A stretch of DNA of 64,000 bases from NCBI GenBank assembly GCA_902623195.1, contig CACNSV010000001.1, positions 1 through 64,000 of the forward strand, given 5' to 3'. Position 1 is the stretch's first letter. Every line of letters begins with the position of its first letter. Positions 28,621-39,590 of this stretch are shown here, piece after piece. The notes below the pieces were generated by a model that was given only the letters and a program-made list of their open reading frames with translations, was not told the DNA's origin and searched no databases. The translations under genes were made by a program, and so were the position numbers. Source of the stretch: an uncultured Prochlorococcus sp. GTDB lineage: Bacteria > Cyanobacteriota > Cyanobacteriia > PCC-6307 > Cyanobiaceae.

Positions 28621-29457
28621 ATTAAAAAAATAAATTCTCAAATAAATCTACTATATAGATATTTAGTTACGCCTCTTTTATTCGCTGGAATAATTTATAC
28701 GTTAGGAATTTTACCTGTTTTATTTTTTTCATCTTTTTTGCCATTCTTAAATGGTAAAGAATATATATTTATTTTTATTATATTTGTTTTTCTCTTAAAA
28801 ATATGGGCTAAGAAAAGATGGAATCAAAAAAATATATGGATGAGTTTAGGATTTACTCAATTTGAAGAAAGCATATTTAATCACAATTTTAAAAAAGAAT
28901 TATTTAAGTCATTTTTGATAATTTTATTATGGATTTTATTATTGATATTTGGGAATTTCTTAAGATTTAAAAGTGTATTTAATTTTAGCCTTTTATTTGA
29001 TATTTTATTTACTTCAATTTTTGTAAGTGTGGCAGAAGAATTACTTTTTAGAGTGTGGCTTTTTGAAGAATTAAAGCTATTTTTAGGAACAAATAAAGCT
29101 ATTTTTCTTCAATCTATTTTATTCTCAATGGTACATCCATATATTTTTTTGGAAAGTATTACTGTGAATATTTTGATGAAAATTGGATTGTTCTTGTTAG
29201 GTATTTATTTAAATCTTTTAAGAATTAACAATTATCCTAATATATTTCCTTCTATTGCATTTCATGGGGCAATCGTTGGTTATATTTTTCTCGCACAATC
29301 TATTTTTCAGGTTCAAGGAAATTATCCTTTCTTAATTTATGGTAATCAATACGATAAATTTATTAATCCTATTAGTGGTTTGATTGGTATCTTTACTTTA
29401 TTTATATTAAATATAAATCAAATTAAAAATTTAAAAAAATCATCTAAATTTGGTTGA
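28621..29457 (+). CDS. CPBP-family intramembrane metalloprotease
   Basis: The protein has the CPBP (CAAX protease / bacteriocin processing) motif set in a multi-helix membrane protein: SVAEELLFRVW (EExxxR), SMVHPY and AFHGAIVG, the glutamates and histidines that bind the metal. The ORF track starts at TTG 28738, but the frame is open for 39 more codons and those codons encode a hydrophobic helix (LLFAGIIYTLGILPVLFF). No ATG, GTG or TTG exists there. An ATT at 28621 has AGAGGA (28610-28615) at good spacing and gives 278 aa, so I propose an ATT start. Substrate unknown. It converges with the FAD hydroxylase gene (2 nt between stops). Confidence 0.8.
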   Translation: MKKINSQINLLYRYLVTPLLFAGIIYTLGILPVLFFSSFLPFLNGKEYIFIFIIFVFLLKIWAKKRWNQKNIWMSLGFTQFEESIFNHNFKKELFKSFLIILLWILLLIFGNFLRFKSVFNFSLLFDILFTSIFVSVAEELLFRVWLFEELKLFLGTNKAIFLQSILFSMVHPYIFLESITVNILMKIGLFLLGIYLNLLRINNYPNIFPSIAFHGAIVGYIFLAQSIFQVQGNYPFLIYGNQYDKFINPISGLIGIFTLFILNINQIKNLKKSSKFG

Positions 29458-29459
29458 GA

Positions 29460-30614
29460 TTAGTTAAATTTTTTAAAAGTATATCTTTTAATAGAATCTG
29501 TCATTACTGAAAAAATATAAATTCTTATAAATGGAATTTTTTTCATTAGGAAAAAAATTAAATATCTCAATGGATACAGAAAAATTATTTTATTTGAAAA
29601 AAAGGTTACCAGAAATTCTGTGAAAAGAATTAAGGAAATTATATCTAAAGAGCGATTGAGGAAATATTTTAATGAGAGAAATTTACGATTTATTTTTGAT
29701 AAATTCTCGTAATTATTTATCATAAGACTTATTTCATAAACATCTCTTATACAAGAATTTAGACCTTGTCCTCCCACGGGATGAAATGAATGAGCTGATT
29801 CTCCAACTAAAATATTTTTAAAGTTTTTTAAATTTGGTAAAGCAAAAGCCTTAGCTAACGAAAAAGAAGAAATTTTACTTGTTATTTTTTCAGGAATTAT
29901 ATTATCAGGTAATTCATATTTTAATTTCTCTAATAATTTCTTATGTGTCATTTCAAGTTTTAAGTTTGTATCTGATTCTGAAGAGAACCAAATAATTTGA
30001 TAAATATTATGAGAAAGGGGCAATAGAGCTAAAGGACCTTCGCTCTTAAAGATTTCATAAGCTCTTTTAGGAGGTGCACCATTTAAAATAGCCTTAAAAG
30101 AAATACACTTTTGTTTATATAAGCCTTTAAAGTATTTAATTTGCCATTTTTTTCTAGTTGAAGATTCTTTTCCATCGCAGGCTAAAATAAAATCAAAATC
30201 TGCATCATCAGTCGTGTCATAATTTAATTTATTAATATATTCATTATCATTAATTTTATTGATCAATAATTTCATAAGAAGTTTATGCTCTACAACCCAT
30301 CCGATATCCGTTTGGTCATTATTAAGCATTGTTAAATCATTATCTCTAACTAATACCGATTGAGATAAAACATCATCAATAATTGATAAAGAAGTAAATC
30401 CAAAAGAAGATTTTTGGATGCTACGCCATAAATCTAATTCTTTAAATATTTTTCTGGTACATTGTGTAACTGCATAACCCTTATCTTTCTCTAATAATTC
30501 TGAATCTGATAGTGGTTCAATTAGAGTGACATTGTATTTATTTAAAGCTAAAGCTAGGGCTAAAAGTGATCCAGTTGGTCCTGATCCTATGACTTTTATA
30601 TTTTTTTTAATCAA
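29460..30614 (-). CDS. FAD-dependent aromatic-ring hydroxylase (UbiH/Coq6-like)
   Basis: The 384-aa protein has an N-terminal FAD dinucleotide-binding motif (VIGSGPTGSLLALAL), the acidic end of the second strand (TLIEP) and the second FAD motif GESAHSFHPVGGQGLN, which define flavoprotein monooxygenases of the UbiH/UbiF type. The C-terminal 60 residues are hydrophobic and basic, suggesting membrane association. Substrate is not evident; a quinone or isoprenoid ring is plausible. It lies ~110 nt downstream of a MPBQ-type methyltransferase on the same strand. Confidence 0.8.
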   Translation of the reverse strand: MIKKNIKVIGSGPTGSLLALALALNKYNVTLIEPLSDSELLEKDKGYAVTQCTRKIFKELDLWRSIQKSSFGFTSLSIIDDVLSQSVLVRDNDLTMLNNDQTDIGWVVEHKLLMKLLINKINDNEYINKLNYDTTDDADFDFILACDGKESSTRKKWQIKYFKGLYKQKCISFKAILNGAPPKRAYEIFKSEGPLALLPLSHNIYQIIWFSSESDTNLKLEMTHKKLLEKLKYELPDNIIPEKITSKISSFSLAKAFALPNLKNFKNILVGESAHSFHPVGGQGLNSCIRDVYEISLMINNYENLSKINRKFLSLKYFLNRSLDIISLILFTEFLVTFFSNKIIFLYPLRYLIFFLMKKIPFIRIYIFSVMTDSIKRYTFKKFN

Positions 30615-30722
30615 GAGTATAAACCTTTGTTGAAAATAAATTTTAAAAATTAAAGATTGGTAAAATCATAAATATCTGAATAAATGAGTTGCGCTAAATT
30701 AGATAAAAATTTTTAAATTAAT

Positions 30723-31652
30723 TTAACCTCTGCATCTAAATACACCAAATTGCATAAGTCCATTACCAAAAGCCCAATTCATAAGAAGAATTGTTGGTAT
30801 TTCTCTAAAAGATTTAAACAATGAAGACCAACCTAGTGATAAAAATACTTTTGGTCTTCGAGCACCTTCAAAGATAGATTCCCACCATGAGGGTAATGTT
30901 TCTTTTGTCCAATCATCTGTATCAACTTGACTCCCTATAAAAGAACTATTTGAAAGATTTTTTTGAAAGCTATTAATACTACTGAAGCTTGGATGAGCCC
31001 ATTGTTCTAATAATTGCTTTAAAACGATTTTTTCAATCATGTTTGGAGCTTTTAAAGTTAAGTCCCTAGAGTTCCAATCTGCTACAGCTAAGTAGCCACC
31101 TGGCCTGAGTACTCTTAACATCTCATCAGCATATTTTTGTTTGTCTGGCATATGAGGTCCTGCTTCAACACTCCAAATCCCATCAAACTCTCCATCTTCA
31201 AACTTCAAATTCATTGCATCCATTTGCTGAAAAGTACAATTTAAACTTGATTTTGTAAGTTCCCTTGCTCTCTTAACTTGTTCGGAACTTATTGTTATTC
31301 CAATGACATTAAAGCCATAATGTTCGGCAAGAATTCTTGAACTTCCTCCTATCCCACATCCAACATCTAAAACTCTTGATCCCTTTGGTAATTTATCTAA
31401 TCCACTCCATTTAACTAATTCATGAACAAATGTAGCTTTAGCTTTCCTAAAATCTCCTAATTTTTTTGGGTTGTGATAGTAACCTAAGTGAATATGTTCA
31501 CCCCATAATTTCTCTAAAATTCTATCGTTTGTCCATTTATCATAAGCATCCGAAACTGAGTCAGTAGTCTCAAATTTTCTATTTTTAGCAATCCATAAAA
31601 TGGTAAAAAAGCTAATAATTGAAATGATTAAAATAATGTAGTTTTGATTCAT
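30723..31652 (-). CDS. SAM-dependent methyltransferase, MPBQ/MSBQ or tocopherol type
   Basis: The 309-aa protein starts with a hydrophobic anchor (residues ~5-22, YIILIISIISFFTILWIA). The methyltransferase domain follows: YDKWTND and WGEHIHLGYY, then SAM motif I VLDVGCGIGG (~94-103), DAMNLKFEDGEFDGIWSVE and RVLRPGGYLAVADW. This combination matches the cyanobacterial 2-methyl-6-phytyl/solanesyl-benzoquinone and gamma-tocopherol methyltransferases of tocopherol and plastoquinone synthesis. Which acceptor it uses cannot be read from sequence. An N-terminal membrane anchor fits a lipid-quinone substrate. Confidence 0.85.
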   Translation of the reverse strand: MNQNYIILIISIISFFTILWIAKNRKFETTDSVSDAYDKWTNDRILEKLWGEHIHLGYYHNPKKLGDFRKAKATFVHELVKWSGLDKLPKGSRVLDVGCGIGGSSRILAEHYGFNVIGITISSEQVKRARELTKSSLNCTFQQMDAMNLKFEDGEFDGIWSVEAGPHMPDKQKYADEMLRVLRPGGYLAVADWNSRDLTLKAPNMIEKIVLKQLLEQWAHPSFSSINSFQKNLSNSSFIGSQVDTDDWTKETLPSWWESIFEGARRPKVFLSLGWSSLFKSFREIPTILLMNWAFGNGLMQFGVFRCRG

Positions 31653-32352
31653 AATGGGTGGTTTTTCTACTGAAATTTTACAGTTAGTTGGATATGCAGT
31701 AACTTTGATTAGTTCTTGAAGGTACTGCTCTAAAAAACATTTAATGTTGCTTTAGAATTTAGAGTTTCCTACTCAACAATTGTTGAAGCTATTTAGAAAT
31801 CTATTATTACTTAAACTTTACTAAACTTTTTTCTTATTTGAAATTATTAAATTTGTATGAATAGAATAATTTAAGTGAACATTAATAAAACAAATGCATC
31901 ATTAATCACCCTATTACTTTTAATGAATTAATTAAAGAAAAATTTAAAGTAATATCATAATTTATCACTTCAAAGAATTGTTTGTTAGATATCTGATTTT
32001 AAATAAACCCAACATACTGTCAATAATTTTAACCCATCTATCCATCTTGATATTAGGTGAAACTGATTTTCGGGCGTAATATCTGACAGTTTAATTTAGG
32101 ATTCTAATATCATTTTTGGCTGCTTTGAATATTATTGTAAAATCACCGAAAGGATCTATTTCTGAATCCAAACTTTCATTATTTTTTCATTAAATTATAA
32201 AATTTTCTTGTTTGACTGAAGAGCATAAAAACCTTCTTCGTAAGCGATGTAACTTCTATTACCAAAATTTAATAATAAAGGAAAAAAATATTATTATTTT
32301 GTAGATTGAATTTATAAGTTTTACATTCATAAATATATAAATAAATAAAAAA
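31653..32352. other. long intergenic region upstream of the methyltransferase
   Basis: This ~700-nt stretch is the largest gap in the window. No ORF of convincing length was found. It contains a 14-nt palindrome TCAACAATTGTTGA (31773-31786), a candidate folded element (32018-32092), and a startless 31-codon open frame on the minus strand (32195-32290). It is AT-rich throughout and may hold an untranslated RNA or a decayed gene. Confidence 0.5.
32018..32092. ncRNA. candidate structured RNA element
   Basis: Two nested perfect stems share contiguous right arms: ACTGTCA (32018-32024) with TGACAGT (32086-32092), and GATATTA (32051-32057) with TAATATC (32079-32085). The internal loop GGTGAAACTGATTTTCGGGCG is GC-richer than its surroundings. 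The asymmetric 26-nt left bulge is unpaired. I do not recognise a known family, and strand is undetermined. Confidence 0.3.
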
Positions 32353-32424
32353 TGCCGATAATTGGATTCGAACCAATGACCCACTGTTTACGAAACAGTT
32401 GCTCTACCACTGAGCTATATCGAC
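32353..32424 (-). tRNA. tRNA-Thr (anticodon CGT)
   Basis: The minus strand folds into a full 72-nt cloverleaf: acceptor GTCGATA/TATCGGC with discriminator A, D-arm GCTC/GAGC, anticodon arm ACTGT-TTCGTAA-ACAGT with anticodon CGT at 34-36, and T-arm ATTGG-TTCGAAT-CCAAT. CCA is not encoded. CGT reads the threonine codon ACG. No other tRNA was found in the window. Confidence 0.95.
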
Positions 32425-32478
32425 AATGTTCAAATAGTTTTGTTTAATATAAACTAAAGTTTATGTTTTAAATCTTTG

Positions 32479-32715
32479 ATGTCAAAAATTGATCCTGAAT
32501 TGAAGAAGAAATTACTTCGAGAAACAAAAGCTCCATTTAAAGGTTTGAGAAGATTGATATGGGCAGCTTGTTCTGGTTCTGCTTTTTTAGGTTTATTTAT
32601 AATGTTTTCCCAAATGATTGCTGGAAATGAAATACAACAAAATAATTTATTAATCCAAATAGTCGCATCAATTTTATTCCCAACTCTATTTTATTTCGAA
32701 AGAGATAAAAACTAG
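32479..32715 (+). CDS. DUF3493 family membrane protein
   Basis: The 78-aa product (start ATG 32479, preferred over the preceding TTG) has an N-terminal [18 protein letters not shown] segment typical of the DUF3493 family of cyanobacteria and plastid-bearing plants, followed by two hydrophobic segments ([15 protein letters not shown] and [16 protein letters not shown]). Plant relatives have been linked to photosystem II accumulation, but function here is only inferred. Its TAG stop shares a CTAG with the convergent infB stop. Confidence 0.75.
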   Translation: MSKIDPELKKKLLRETKAPFKGLRRLIWAACSGSAFLGLFIMFSQMIAGNEIQQNNLLIQIVASILFPTLFYFERDKN

Positions 32716-35700
32716 TTTTTACTCAAAGTTCTTTTCTTTGTTACTAATTTATAAGCCTCAATAATATCTCCTTCATTCCAGTTAGAAAATTTATCGCAAC
32801 CAATACCACATTCAAAACCAGTATTTACATCTTTTACATCATCTTTAGACCTTTTTAAAGAATCTAAATTTCCTTCGTAAACAATTTCACCAGCCCTTCG
32901 AACACGCAATGAGCAATTCCTTTGTAATTTTCCAGTATTTACATAACAACCTGCTATAGATCCTTTGCCAACTGCAAAAGTAGCTCTAACTTGAGCTTGT
33001 CCAATTTCTTCCTCAACTAAATCAGGCTCTAATAACCCCTCCATAGCAGATTGAATATCTTCTAATAATTTATAAATCACTTCATATTCCCTGATATCAA
33101 CATCATTTGCATCAGCAGCTCTTTTGGCACCTGAAGCGAGAGATGTATTAAAACCAATAATTACTGATCCTGAGGCAGCAGCTAAGTCTATATCTGTTTC
33201 TGTAATTTCTCCAGGAGCAGAAAAGAGTACTCTGACCTGAACCTCATTTTTAGGTAGTTGTTCTAATGAACCTAAAATAGCTTCAACACTCCCTTGAACA
33301 TCTGCTTTTAAAATTAGATTAAGCTCTTTAAGCTCTCCTTCATTTGCTTGATTAGAGAGTGAAGATAAACTTACTCTTCTAGAAGCCATTTGTTGAGCTA
33401 ATTTTGTTGCTCTTGCATCTGTAGCTCTTTCTCCTACAACCATTCTTGCTGATTTCTCATCTAGGTATACTTCAAATTCATCTCCAGCAGTAGGCACTTC
33501 ACTAAAACCTAGTGCTTCAACAGGAAATGATGGTGCTGCCTCTTTAATTCTATTGCCATGTTCGTCAACCATAGCCCTAATTCTTCCAAGAACAGAACCT
33601 GCTGCAATAACATCACCTGATTTTAAAGTTCCATTTTGTATTAATAAAGTTGCTACAGGGCCTTTCGCTTTGTCTAGGTGTGCCTCTATGACGGTACCTT
33701 TGGCTAATCTTCGAGGATTCGCTTGTAAATCTTCAACCTCAGATACTAGTAAAATCATTTCTAATAGTTTATCAATATTCTGACCTTTTACTGCACTGAC
33801 TGGAACCATTACAGTATCTCCTCCCCAATCTTCAGCTATTAAATCTTTTTCAGATAACTCTTGCTTTACCCTATCTGGTGATGATCCCTCCTTATCAATT
33901 TTATTAATAGCTACAACTATTGGAACCTTGGCAGCTCTTGCATGGCTTATCGCTTCAAGAGTTTGAGGCCTTACTCCGTCATCAGCGGCGACGACTAATA
34001 CTGCTATATCAGTTACTTTTGTTCCTCTTGCCCGCATTGCAGTAAATGCAGCATGCCCCGGTGTATCTAAAAAAGTAAGTTTTTTCGTCTTAGATTCATG
34101 TTTTACTTCTACTTGATACGCGCCTATGTGTTGAGTAATTCCTCCTGCTTCCCCAGAAGCTATTCTTGACTTTCTGATTGAATCAAGAAGACTTGTTTTC
34201 CCATGATCTACATGACCCATAACAGTCACAACAGGTGGCCTTGTTATTAAGCTATCTATATCTGTTTTTTCAATCATATCAACTGTTTTTGTTGCGGCTT
34301 CTTCAATATCATCTTGTAAAACAGGAACTCCGAATTCTTCAGCCACAGTTTCTATTGTAGTTAGATCTAATGATTGAGTAACAGTAGCAGTAATACCTTT
34401 AAAGAATAGAGATTTAATTATTTCTGAACTTTCAAGTTTTAGTTTATCTGCTAGTTCTTGCACAGTTAGATTATCTTCAGGGACAATTATCATCTCAGGT
34501 CTGACTTGTTTCGCTTCTCTAGAAGCACGTAATTCCATAGCCCTTCTTTTTTGTCTCTGTCTTGTACTTTCTTTTTTCTTCTTTTTAAGTTTGTTACTAG
34601 GCTTTTGTGATTTCTCATTTTCAGACTTTACTTTTTTGGGCCTAGCTAAGCTTGCAGATAAGATTGAAGTTTTTTGTTCTCCAGCAAAACCACTAGTTTC
34701 TGTGGTAAGAGAATCATCATTCTCTCCAATAATATGAACTTTTTGTCTTTGTTTTTGTGGGCTTTTATTCCTTAAAGCTTCAAGTTTTGCGGAATCATCC
34801 CAATCTGGTCTGCCTGGTTTTTTTGAGGGACTACCTGATCTATGCGGAGCTTTTTTGGTAGGTGCAACTGAATTGGGTCTCGCTGGAGGTGCCTTTGGTT
34901 TTTGCTTTGGAGCAAGGCTAGGCTTTGGTTTTTTATATTCTGTTTGATTTGTTTTTTCATTATTTGAAGAACGAGATTTTTGAAGCTGCATCAACTCATT
35001 TGGAGATACCAGTTTTCTGACTCCCGAACCCATTGGCCGGTTAAATTTTGAATTAGATTTGTTAAATTCACCTCTTTTATTGGGTGAGCTTGGCCTATTA
35101 GCTACCCCTTGACTATTAACCATCCCTTGTCTATTAGGATTTCCTGGCCTATTAGGGAAGTTAGACCTTCCCTGATTCCCAGACTTTGTAGGACTGTTTG
35201 GCCTGTTGGGGCTACCATATCTATTTTGTAATGAAGATCTATTTAAAGAATTATTTCTATTACTATTTACTGGCTTGTTGATATTATTACTTCTAGTTGG
35301 CCCGCCAGATTTAATATTTGGATTTGGTTTATCGGGTATATTCTGTTTATTTTGTATATTCTCTCTTCTTATAGGTGCTCCAACCAATTCAGGACTTGAT
35401 GAAACAGGTCTCTTGGGATTATTTTTTATTGAATTATTTTCAAAACGATTGCTATTAAGATATTTAGGATTATTTAGTTTATTTTGATTAGTTTGTGTTG
35501 ATTGAGTAGGAGGTTTATTAATATTTTTAGGCTTCTCAATTAATTGAATCGGTGGCTTGGGAGATTTTGGAAGTTGATCATTTTTATTATTTACTTTAAC
35601 TTTAGTCTCATATCTATTGGTTTTTGAAAAGTTTGAATTGCTTTTTTGCTCACCATTAGATTTAGATTTTGAAATAATTTGAGGAGGATTTAATTCTTCT

Positions 35701-36083
35701 CTCTTAGAAATAATTTCTTTACCAGTAGATTTTGAAATAATTGGCTTTGTTAACAGAGTTTTTGAAGATTGTGCTGCTTTTAAATTTTTATTTTTTAAAA
35801 TTGTAGGTGCATTAATATTTTTTGAACTCTCTTCACTATTTTTTGGTCTATTCTGTTGAGGCCTAGAGTTTAGGGATGATTTATTTACAGATAAAATATT
35901 TTTACTTTTATTGCCCTTGTTTTTAATATGATTTTTGATCTTATTTGCATCATCAAAACTGATTGAACTACTGTGGCTTTTTACAAATATTGAAAGTTTT
36001 TGGGCGGCATCCAATATATCTTTATTTTCCAGATTTAAATCTCTGGAAAGCTCATAAATTCTGATTTTATCGCTGAGTGTCAT
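32712..36083 (-). CDS. infB: translation initiation factor IF-2
   Basis: IF-2 is the GTPase that places initiator tRNA on the 30S subunit. The 1123-aa protein is long for the family (E. coli 890). It has an IF2-N domain at residues ~5-50, then ~400 residues of low-complexity Asn/Pro/Ser/Arg/Lys sequence with tandem NRPG/NRPSSPN-like units, then a second IF2-N domain (~540-590), the G domain ([26 protein letters not shown]), and the C-terminal beta-barrel fMet-tRNA-binding domain. The last gene of the rimP-nusA-ylxR-infB cluster; the junction with DUF3493 leaves no room for a separate terminator. Confidence 0.97.
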   Translation of the reverse strand: MTLSDKIRIYELSRDLNLENKDILDAAQKLSIFVKSHSSSISFDDANKIKNHIKNKGNKSKNILSVNKSSLNSRPQQNRPKNSEESSKNINAPTILKNKNLKAAQSSKTLLTKPIISKSTGKEIISKREELNPPQIISKSKSNGEQKSNSNFSKTNRYETKVKVNNKNDQLPKSPKPPIQLIEKPKNINKPPTQSTQTNQNKLNNPKYLNSNRFENNSIKNNPKRPVSSSPELVGAPIRRENIQNKQNIPDKPNPNIKSGGPTRSNNINKPVNSNRNNSLNRSSLQNRYGSPNRPNSPTKSGNQGRSNFPNRPGNPNRQGMVNSQGVANRPSSPNKRGEFNKSNSKFNRPMGSGVRKLVSPNELMQLQKSRSSNNEKTNQTEYKKPKPSLAPKQKPKAPPARPNSVAPTKKAPHRSGSPSKKPGRPDWDDSAKLEALRNKSPQKQRQKVHIIGENDDSLTTETSGFAGEQKTSILSASLARPKKVKSENEKSQKPSNKLKKKKKESTRQRQKRRAMELRASREAKQVRPEMIIVPEDNLTVQELADKLKLESSEIIKSLFFKGITATVTQSLDLTTIETVAEEFGVPVLQDDIEEAATKTVDMIEKTDIDSLITRPPVVTVMGHVDHGKTSLLDSIRKSRIASGEAGGITQHIGAYQVEVKHESKTKKLTFLDTPGHAAFTAMRARGTKVTDIAVLVVAADDGVRPQTLEAISHARAAKVPIVVAINKIDKEGSSPDRVKQELSEKDLIAEDWGGDTVMVPVSAVKGQNIDKLLEMILLVSEVEDLQANPRRLAKGTVIEAHLDKAKGPVATLLIQNGTLKSGDVIAAGSVLGRIRAMVDEHGNRIKEAAPSFPVEALGFSEVPTAGDEFEVYLDEKSARMVVGERATDARATKLAQQMASRRVSLSSLSNQANEGELKELNLILKADVQGSVEAILGSLEQLPKNEVQVRVLFSAPGEITETDIDLAAASGSVIIGFNTSLASGAKRAADANDVDIREYEVIYKLLEDIQSAMEGLLEPDLVEEEIGQAQVRATFAVGKGSIAGCYVNTGKLQRNCSLRVRRAGEIVYEGNLDSLKRSKDDVKDVNTGFECGIGCDKFSNWNEGDIIEAYKLVTKKRTLSKN

Positions 36084-36153
36084 TGAGTTGGAATTATGTT
36101 CTAAGAAGTTAAAATGATGGACTTTAATTCAATTATATTCCTTTTTTGGAAAG

Positions 36154-36414
36154 TTATTCGTAGTTTTGCGTTTCGATTATAAAAACCTCATAAAATTTAT
36201 TATCAATATTTGTTTTTAAAGCTCTTTGAAGATTTTTTTTTAATTTAGGGTCTTGAGTACAATTTTTTGTTTTACATAAGTAAGCCGAACGTCCAATCCC
36301 TGAATTTATAAAAATACCAAAATTTTTTTCATGAGTAATTTTTAACATAAAATTTCTGTCAAAAATTTCCCTACAAGAAATGCACCTACGCAAAATTGAT
36401 CTTTTCTCCCTCAC
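36154..36414 (-). CDS. ylxR: YlxR (DUF448) RNA-binding protein
   Basis: The 86-aa basic protein has the YlxR motif RRCISCREIF near the N-terminus and GRSAYLCKTKNC with LKKNLQRALK near the end. This family sits between nusA and infB in many bacteria, and is reported to bind RNA and, in some, to influence RNase P or transcription. Its ATG overlaps the nusA stop by 4 nt, so translation is coupled. It is the third gene of the cluster. Confidence 0.9.
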   Translation of the reverse strand: MREKRSILRRCISCREIFDRNFMLKITHEKNFGIFINSGIGRSAYLCKTKNCTQDPKLKKNLQRALKTNIDNKFYEVFIIETQNYE

Positions 36415-37766
36415 CGTGGTCTTTCCTCGGATGTAATTATTTCTTCTTCATAAGACTCATCAAACTCTTCTTCATCTTCTGGTAAAGGATAAAGTTCCCT
36501 TAATCTTGCATCTTCTTCTGCTCTTGCTGCTTGTTCAGCCTCAAATTTCTTTTCAGCTTCTTTTTGTAGACTTTCTTCCTCTTCTCTTTGCTCAATTAAT
36601 TCAGCTACTACTGCATCCTCTGAGTCTTGGTCATATTCATGCGAGTTTTTAACGTCTATTTTCCAACCGGTTAATCTCGCTGCTAATCTGACATTTTGAC
36701 CTTCTCTACCAATTGCAAGACTGAGTTGATCTGGTGGAACTAATACATGTGCATGTTGACCTTCAGGATCAACTAATCTTACTAAATCAACTTTTGCTGG
36801 ACTAAGGGAATTTAAGATATATTGAATTGGATCTGAAGACCATTTTATAACATCTATTTTCTCGCCTCTAAGTTCATTGACTACCTGTTGTATCCTGGCT
36901 CCCCTTGCTCCAATACAAGCTCCAACTGGATCAACTTCTCTTTCTATACTATCAACTGCTACTTTTGTTCTCGGCCCAACAGCTCTTGAAGGTGGATTTG
37001 CTTCTCTTGACACCGCAACTATTTTTACAGAACCTTCCTGTATCTCAGGGACTTCATTTTCAAATAAATAAACAACTAAGCCTGCATTAGCTCTGCTTAC
37101 AAAAAGCTGTGGACCTTTTCTAGCTATTTCACTAACTTCCTTTAAAAAAACTTTAAAAGTAGCATTAGCTCTATAGTTGTCATTGGGTAATTGATCTCTC
37201 TTAGGTAACTCTGCTTCTACTTCTGGCCTACCAATACCAGAACTTACAGCCATAATTACAGATTGTCTCTCAAATCTAATGACCCTTGCTGTTAAAACAG
37301 GATCTTCTAAATCAGCAAATTCTTCTTGGATCATTTTTCTTTGCTGATCTCTAAGTTTTTGAGCTAGAACTTGTTTTGTTGTTGAAGCTGCCATTCTTCC
37401 GAAGTCTTCCTTATCAGGCGTGACATCTAAAACAACTGTGTCTCCAATTTGAGCATCATCGGCAACTTGCTGAACTTCCATTAAAGATATTTGGTGATCT
37501 TCACTTTCAACTTCATCAACAATTATTTTGCTTGCCAAAATTCTATAACCTTCTTCCTCAAGGTCCAATCCCACATCAAAATTACTAAAGTATTCCTCAT
37601 CGAAAGGATCTTCTTTAGTTCCAATATAAAAAGTACGTCTATACTTTTCATAACCTTTTAGCAGAGCTTCACGTAAAGCTGCTTCGACAACTTGAGGAGG
37701 TAATTTTTTTTCCTCACTTATGTCGTCTATAAGATTGTTTAAACCTGGGAGAATTACTAATGCCAT
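36411..37766 (-). CDS. nusA: transcription termination/antitermination factor NusA
   Basis: NusA binds RNA polymerase and controls pausing, termination and antitermination. The 451-aa protein has the N-terminal polymerase-binding domain, an S1 domain (~135-200), KH1 (DPVGACIGARGARIQQVV) and KH2 (AIGREGQNVRLAARLTGW). The C-terminal acidic repeats of E. coli NusA are missing, as in most cyanobacteria; instead there is a ~70-residue Glu-rich tail (EEEESLQKEAEKKFEAEQ). It is translationally coupled to ylxR. Confidence 0.96.
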   Translation of the reverse strand: MALVILPGLNNLIDDISEEKKLPPQVVEAALREALLKGYEKYRRTFYIGTKEDPFDEEYFSNFDVGLDLEEEGYRILASKIIVDEVESEDHQISLMEVQQVADDAQIGDTVVLDVTPDKEDFGRMAASTTKQVLAQKLRDQQRKMIQEEFADLEDPVLTARVIRFERQSVIMAVSSGIGRPEVEAELPKRDQLPNDNYRANATFKVFLKEVSEIARKGPQLFVSRANAGLVVYLFENEVPEIQEGSVKIVAVSREANPPSRAVGPRTKVAVDSIEREVDPVGACIGARGARIQQVVNELRGEKIDVIKWSSDPIQYILNSLSPAKVDLVRLVDPEGQHAHVLVPPDQLSLAIGREGQNVRLAARLTGWKIDVKNSHEYDQDSEDAVVAELIEQREEEESLQKEAEKKFEAEQAARAEEDARLRELYPLPEDEEEFDESYEEEIITSEERPR

Positions 37767-37796
37767 CTACGATGGGTAAAATAAATTTAAGTTAGT

Positions 37797-38264
37797 TTAG
37801 TCTTCTATTCTAGCAAGACTAACCTTGATTACTTCAGTAAAAGGGATTCTTTGTATTTTACCCTTAACATTAATGGCTAAATAATCATTAGACTTTTCAT
37901 AAAGCAAACCATTCAAATTTTTAATTTTTGAATTATTTTGATTTAATTCAACTCTAACTGGAAAACCTTTAAAAGTTTTGAAGTCTCTATTAGAGGTTAA
38001 TTCATCACTGACTCCTTGACTACTAATTTCTAAAACATATCTACATTTAATAAGATTAGATGAATCAATTACAGACAAAACAGGTTCATTTAAAAGTAAA
38101 CAATCATCTAGAGTAATATCATTTCCCTCACGACTTTTGAGAAAAATTTGTATTTTCAGGGGATTATGATTTGTTAGAAAATTAATATTATTAATTTCGT
38201 ATTTTAAACTTTTTGCAATTTCTATTATGAGGTTTTCTAAGTTATCTTTTTTATTTTTTATCAA
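37797..38264 (-). CDS. rimP: ribosome maturation factor RimP
   Basis: RimP assists 30S subunit assembly. The 155-aa protein has the two-domain layout: N-terminal alpha/beta domain with [16 protein letters not shown], where the family has a YxLEVSSPGxxRPL motif, and a C-terminal Sm-like barrel ([22 protein letters not shown]). The SPG core is changed to SQG here. It is the first gene of the nusA-infB cluster, 30 nt ahead of nusA, as in most bacteria. Confidence 0.9.
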   Translation of the reverse strand: MIKNKKDNLENLIIEIAKSLKYEINNINFLTNHNPLKIQIFLKSREGNDITLDDCLLLNEPVLSVIDSSNLIKCRYVLEISSQGVSDELTSNRDFKTFKGFPVRVELNQNNSKIKNLNGLLYEKSNDYLAINVKGKIQRIPFTEVIKVSLARIED

Positions 38265-38370
38265 TTGTTTATTATTAAGAAATTGCTTTTATATTTAAAT
38301 TATACAAAAATTATTTCGTTCAAATCAAGACTAAAGATGTGCTTAATTAAACAAAAATTTAAAAAATTAA

Positions 38371-39543
<1,173 letters not shown>

Positions 39544-39590
39544 AGCACTCACTCAAATTTATAATCTAAAGTAAAAATTTATATAAAACT

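Noticed and set aside
31654-31719. A 21-codon plus-strand ORF (MGGFSTEILQLVGYAVTLISS)
   Set aside because: It overlaps the promoter side of the divergent methyltransferase, has no ribosome-binding site, and I recognise no family; too short to call.
31653-32352. Known small RNAs (Yfr1, 6S, RnpB, tmRNA, SRP RNA) in the long gap
   Set aside because: I looked for the Yfr1 CTCCTCACAC core and for typical conserved cores of the others and found none.
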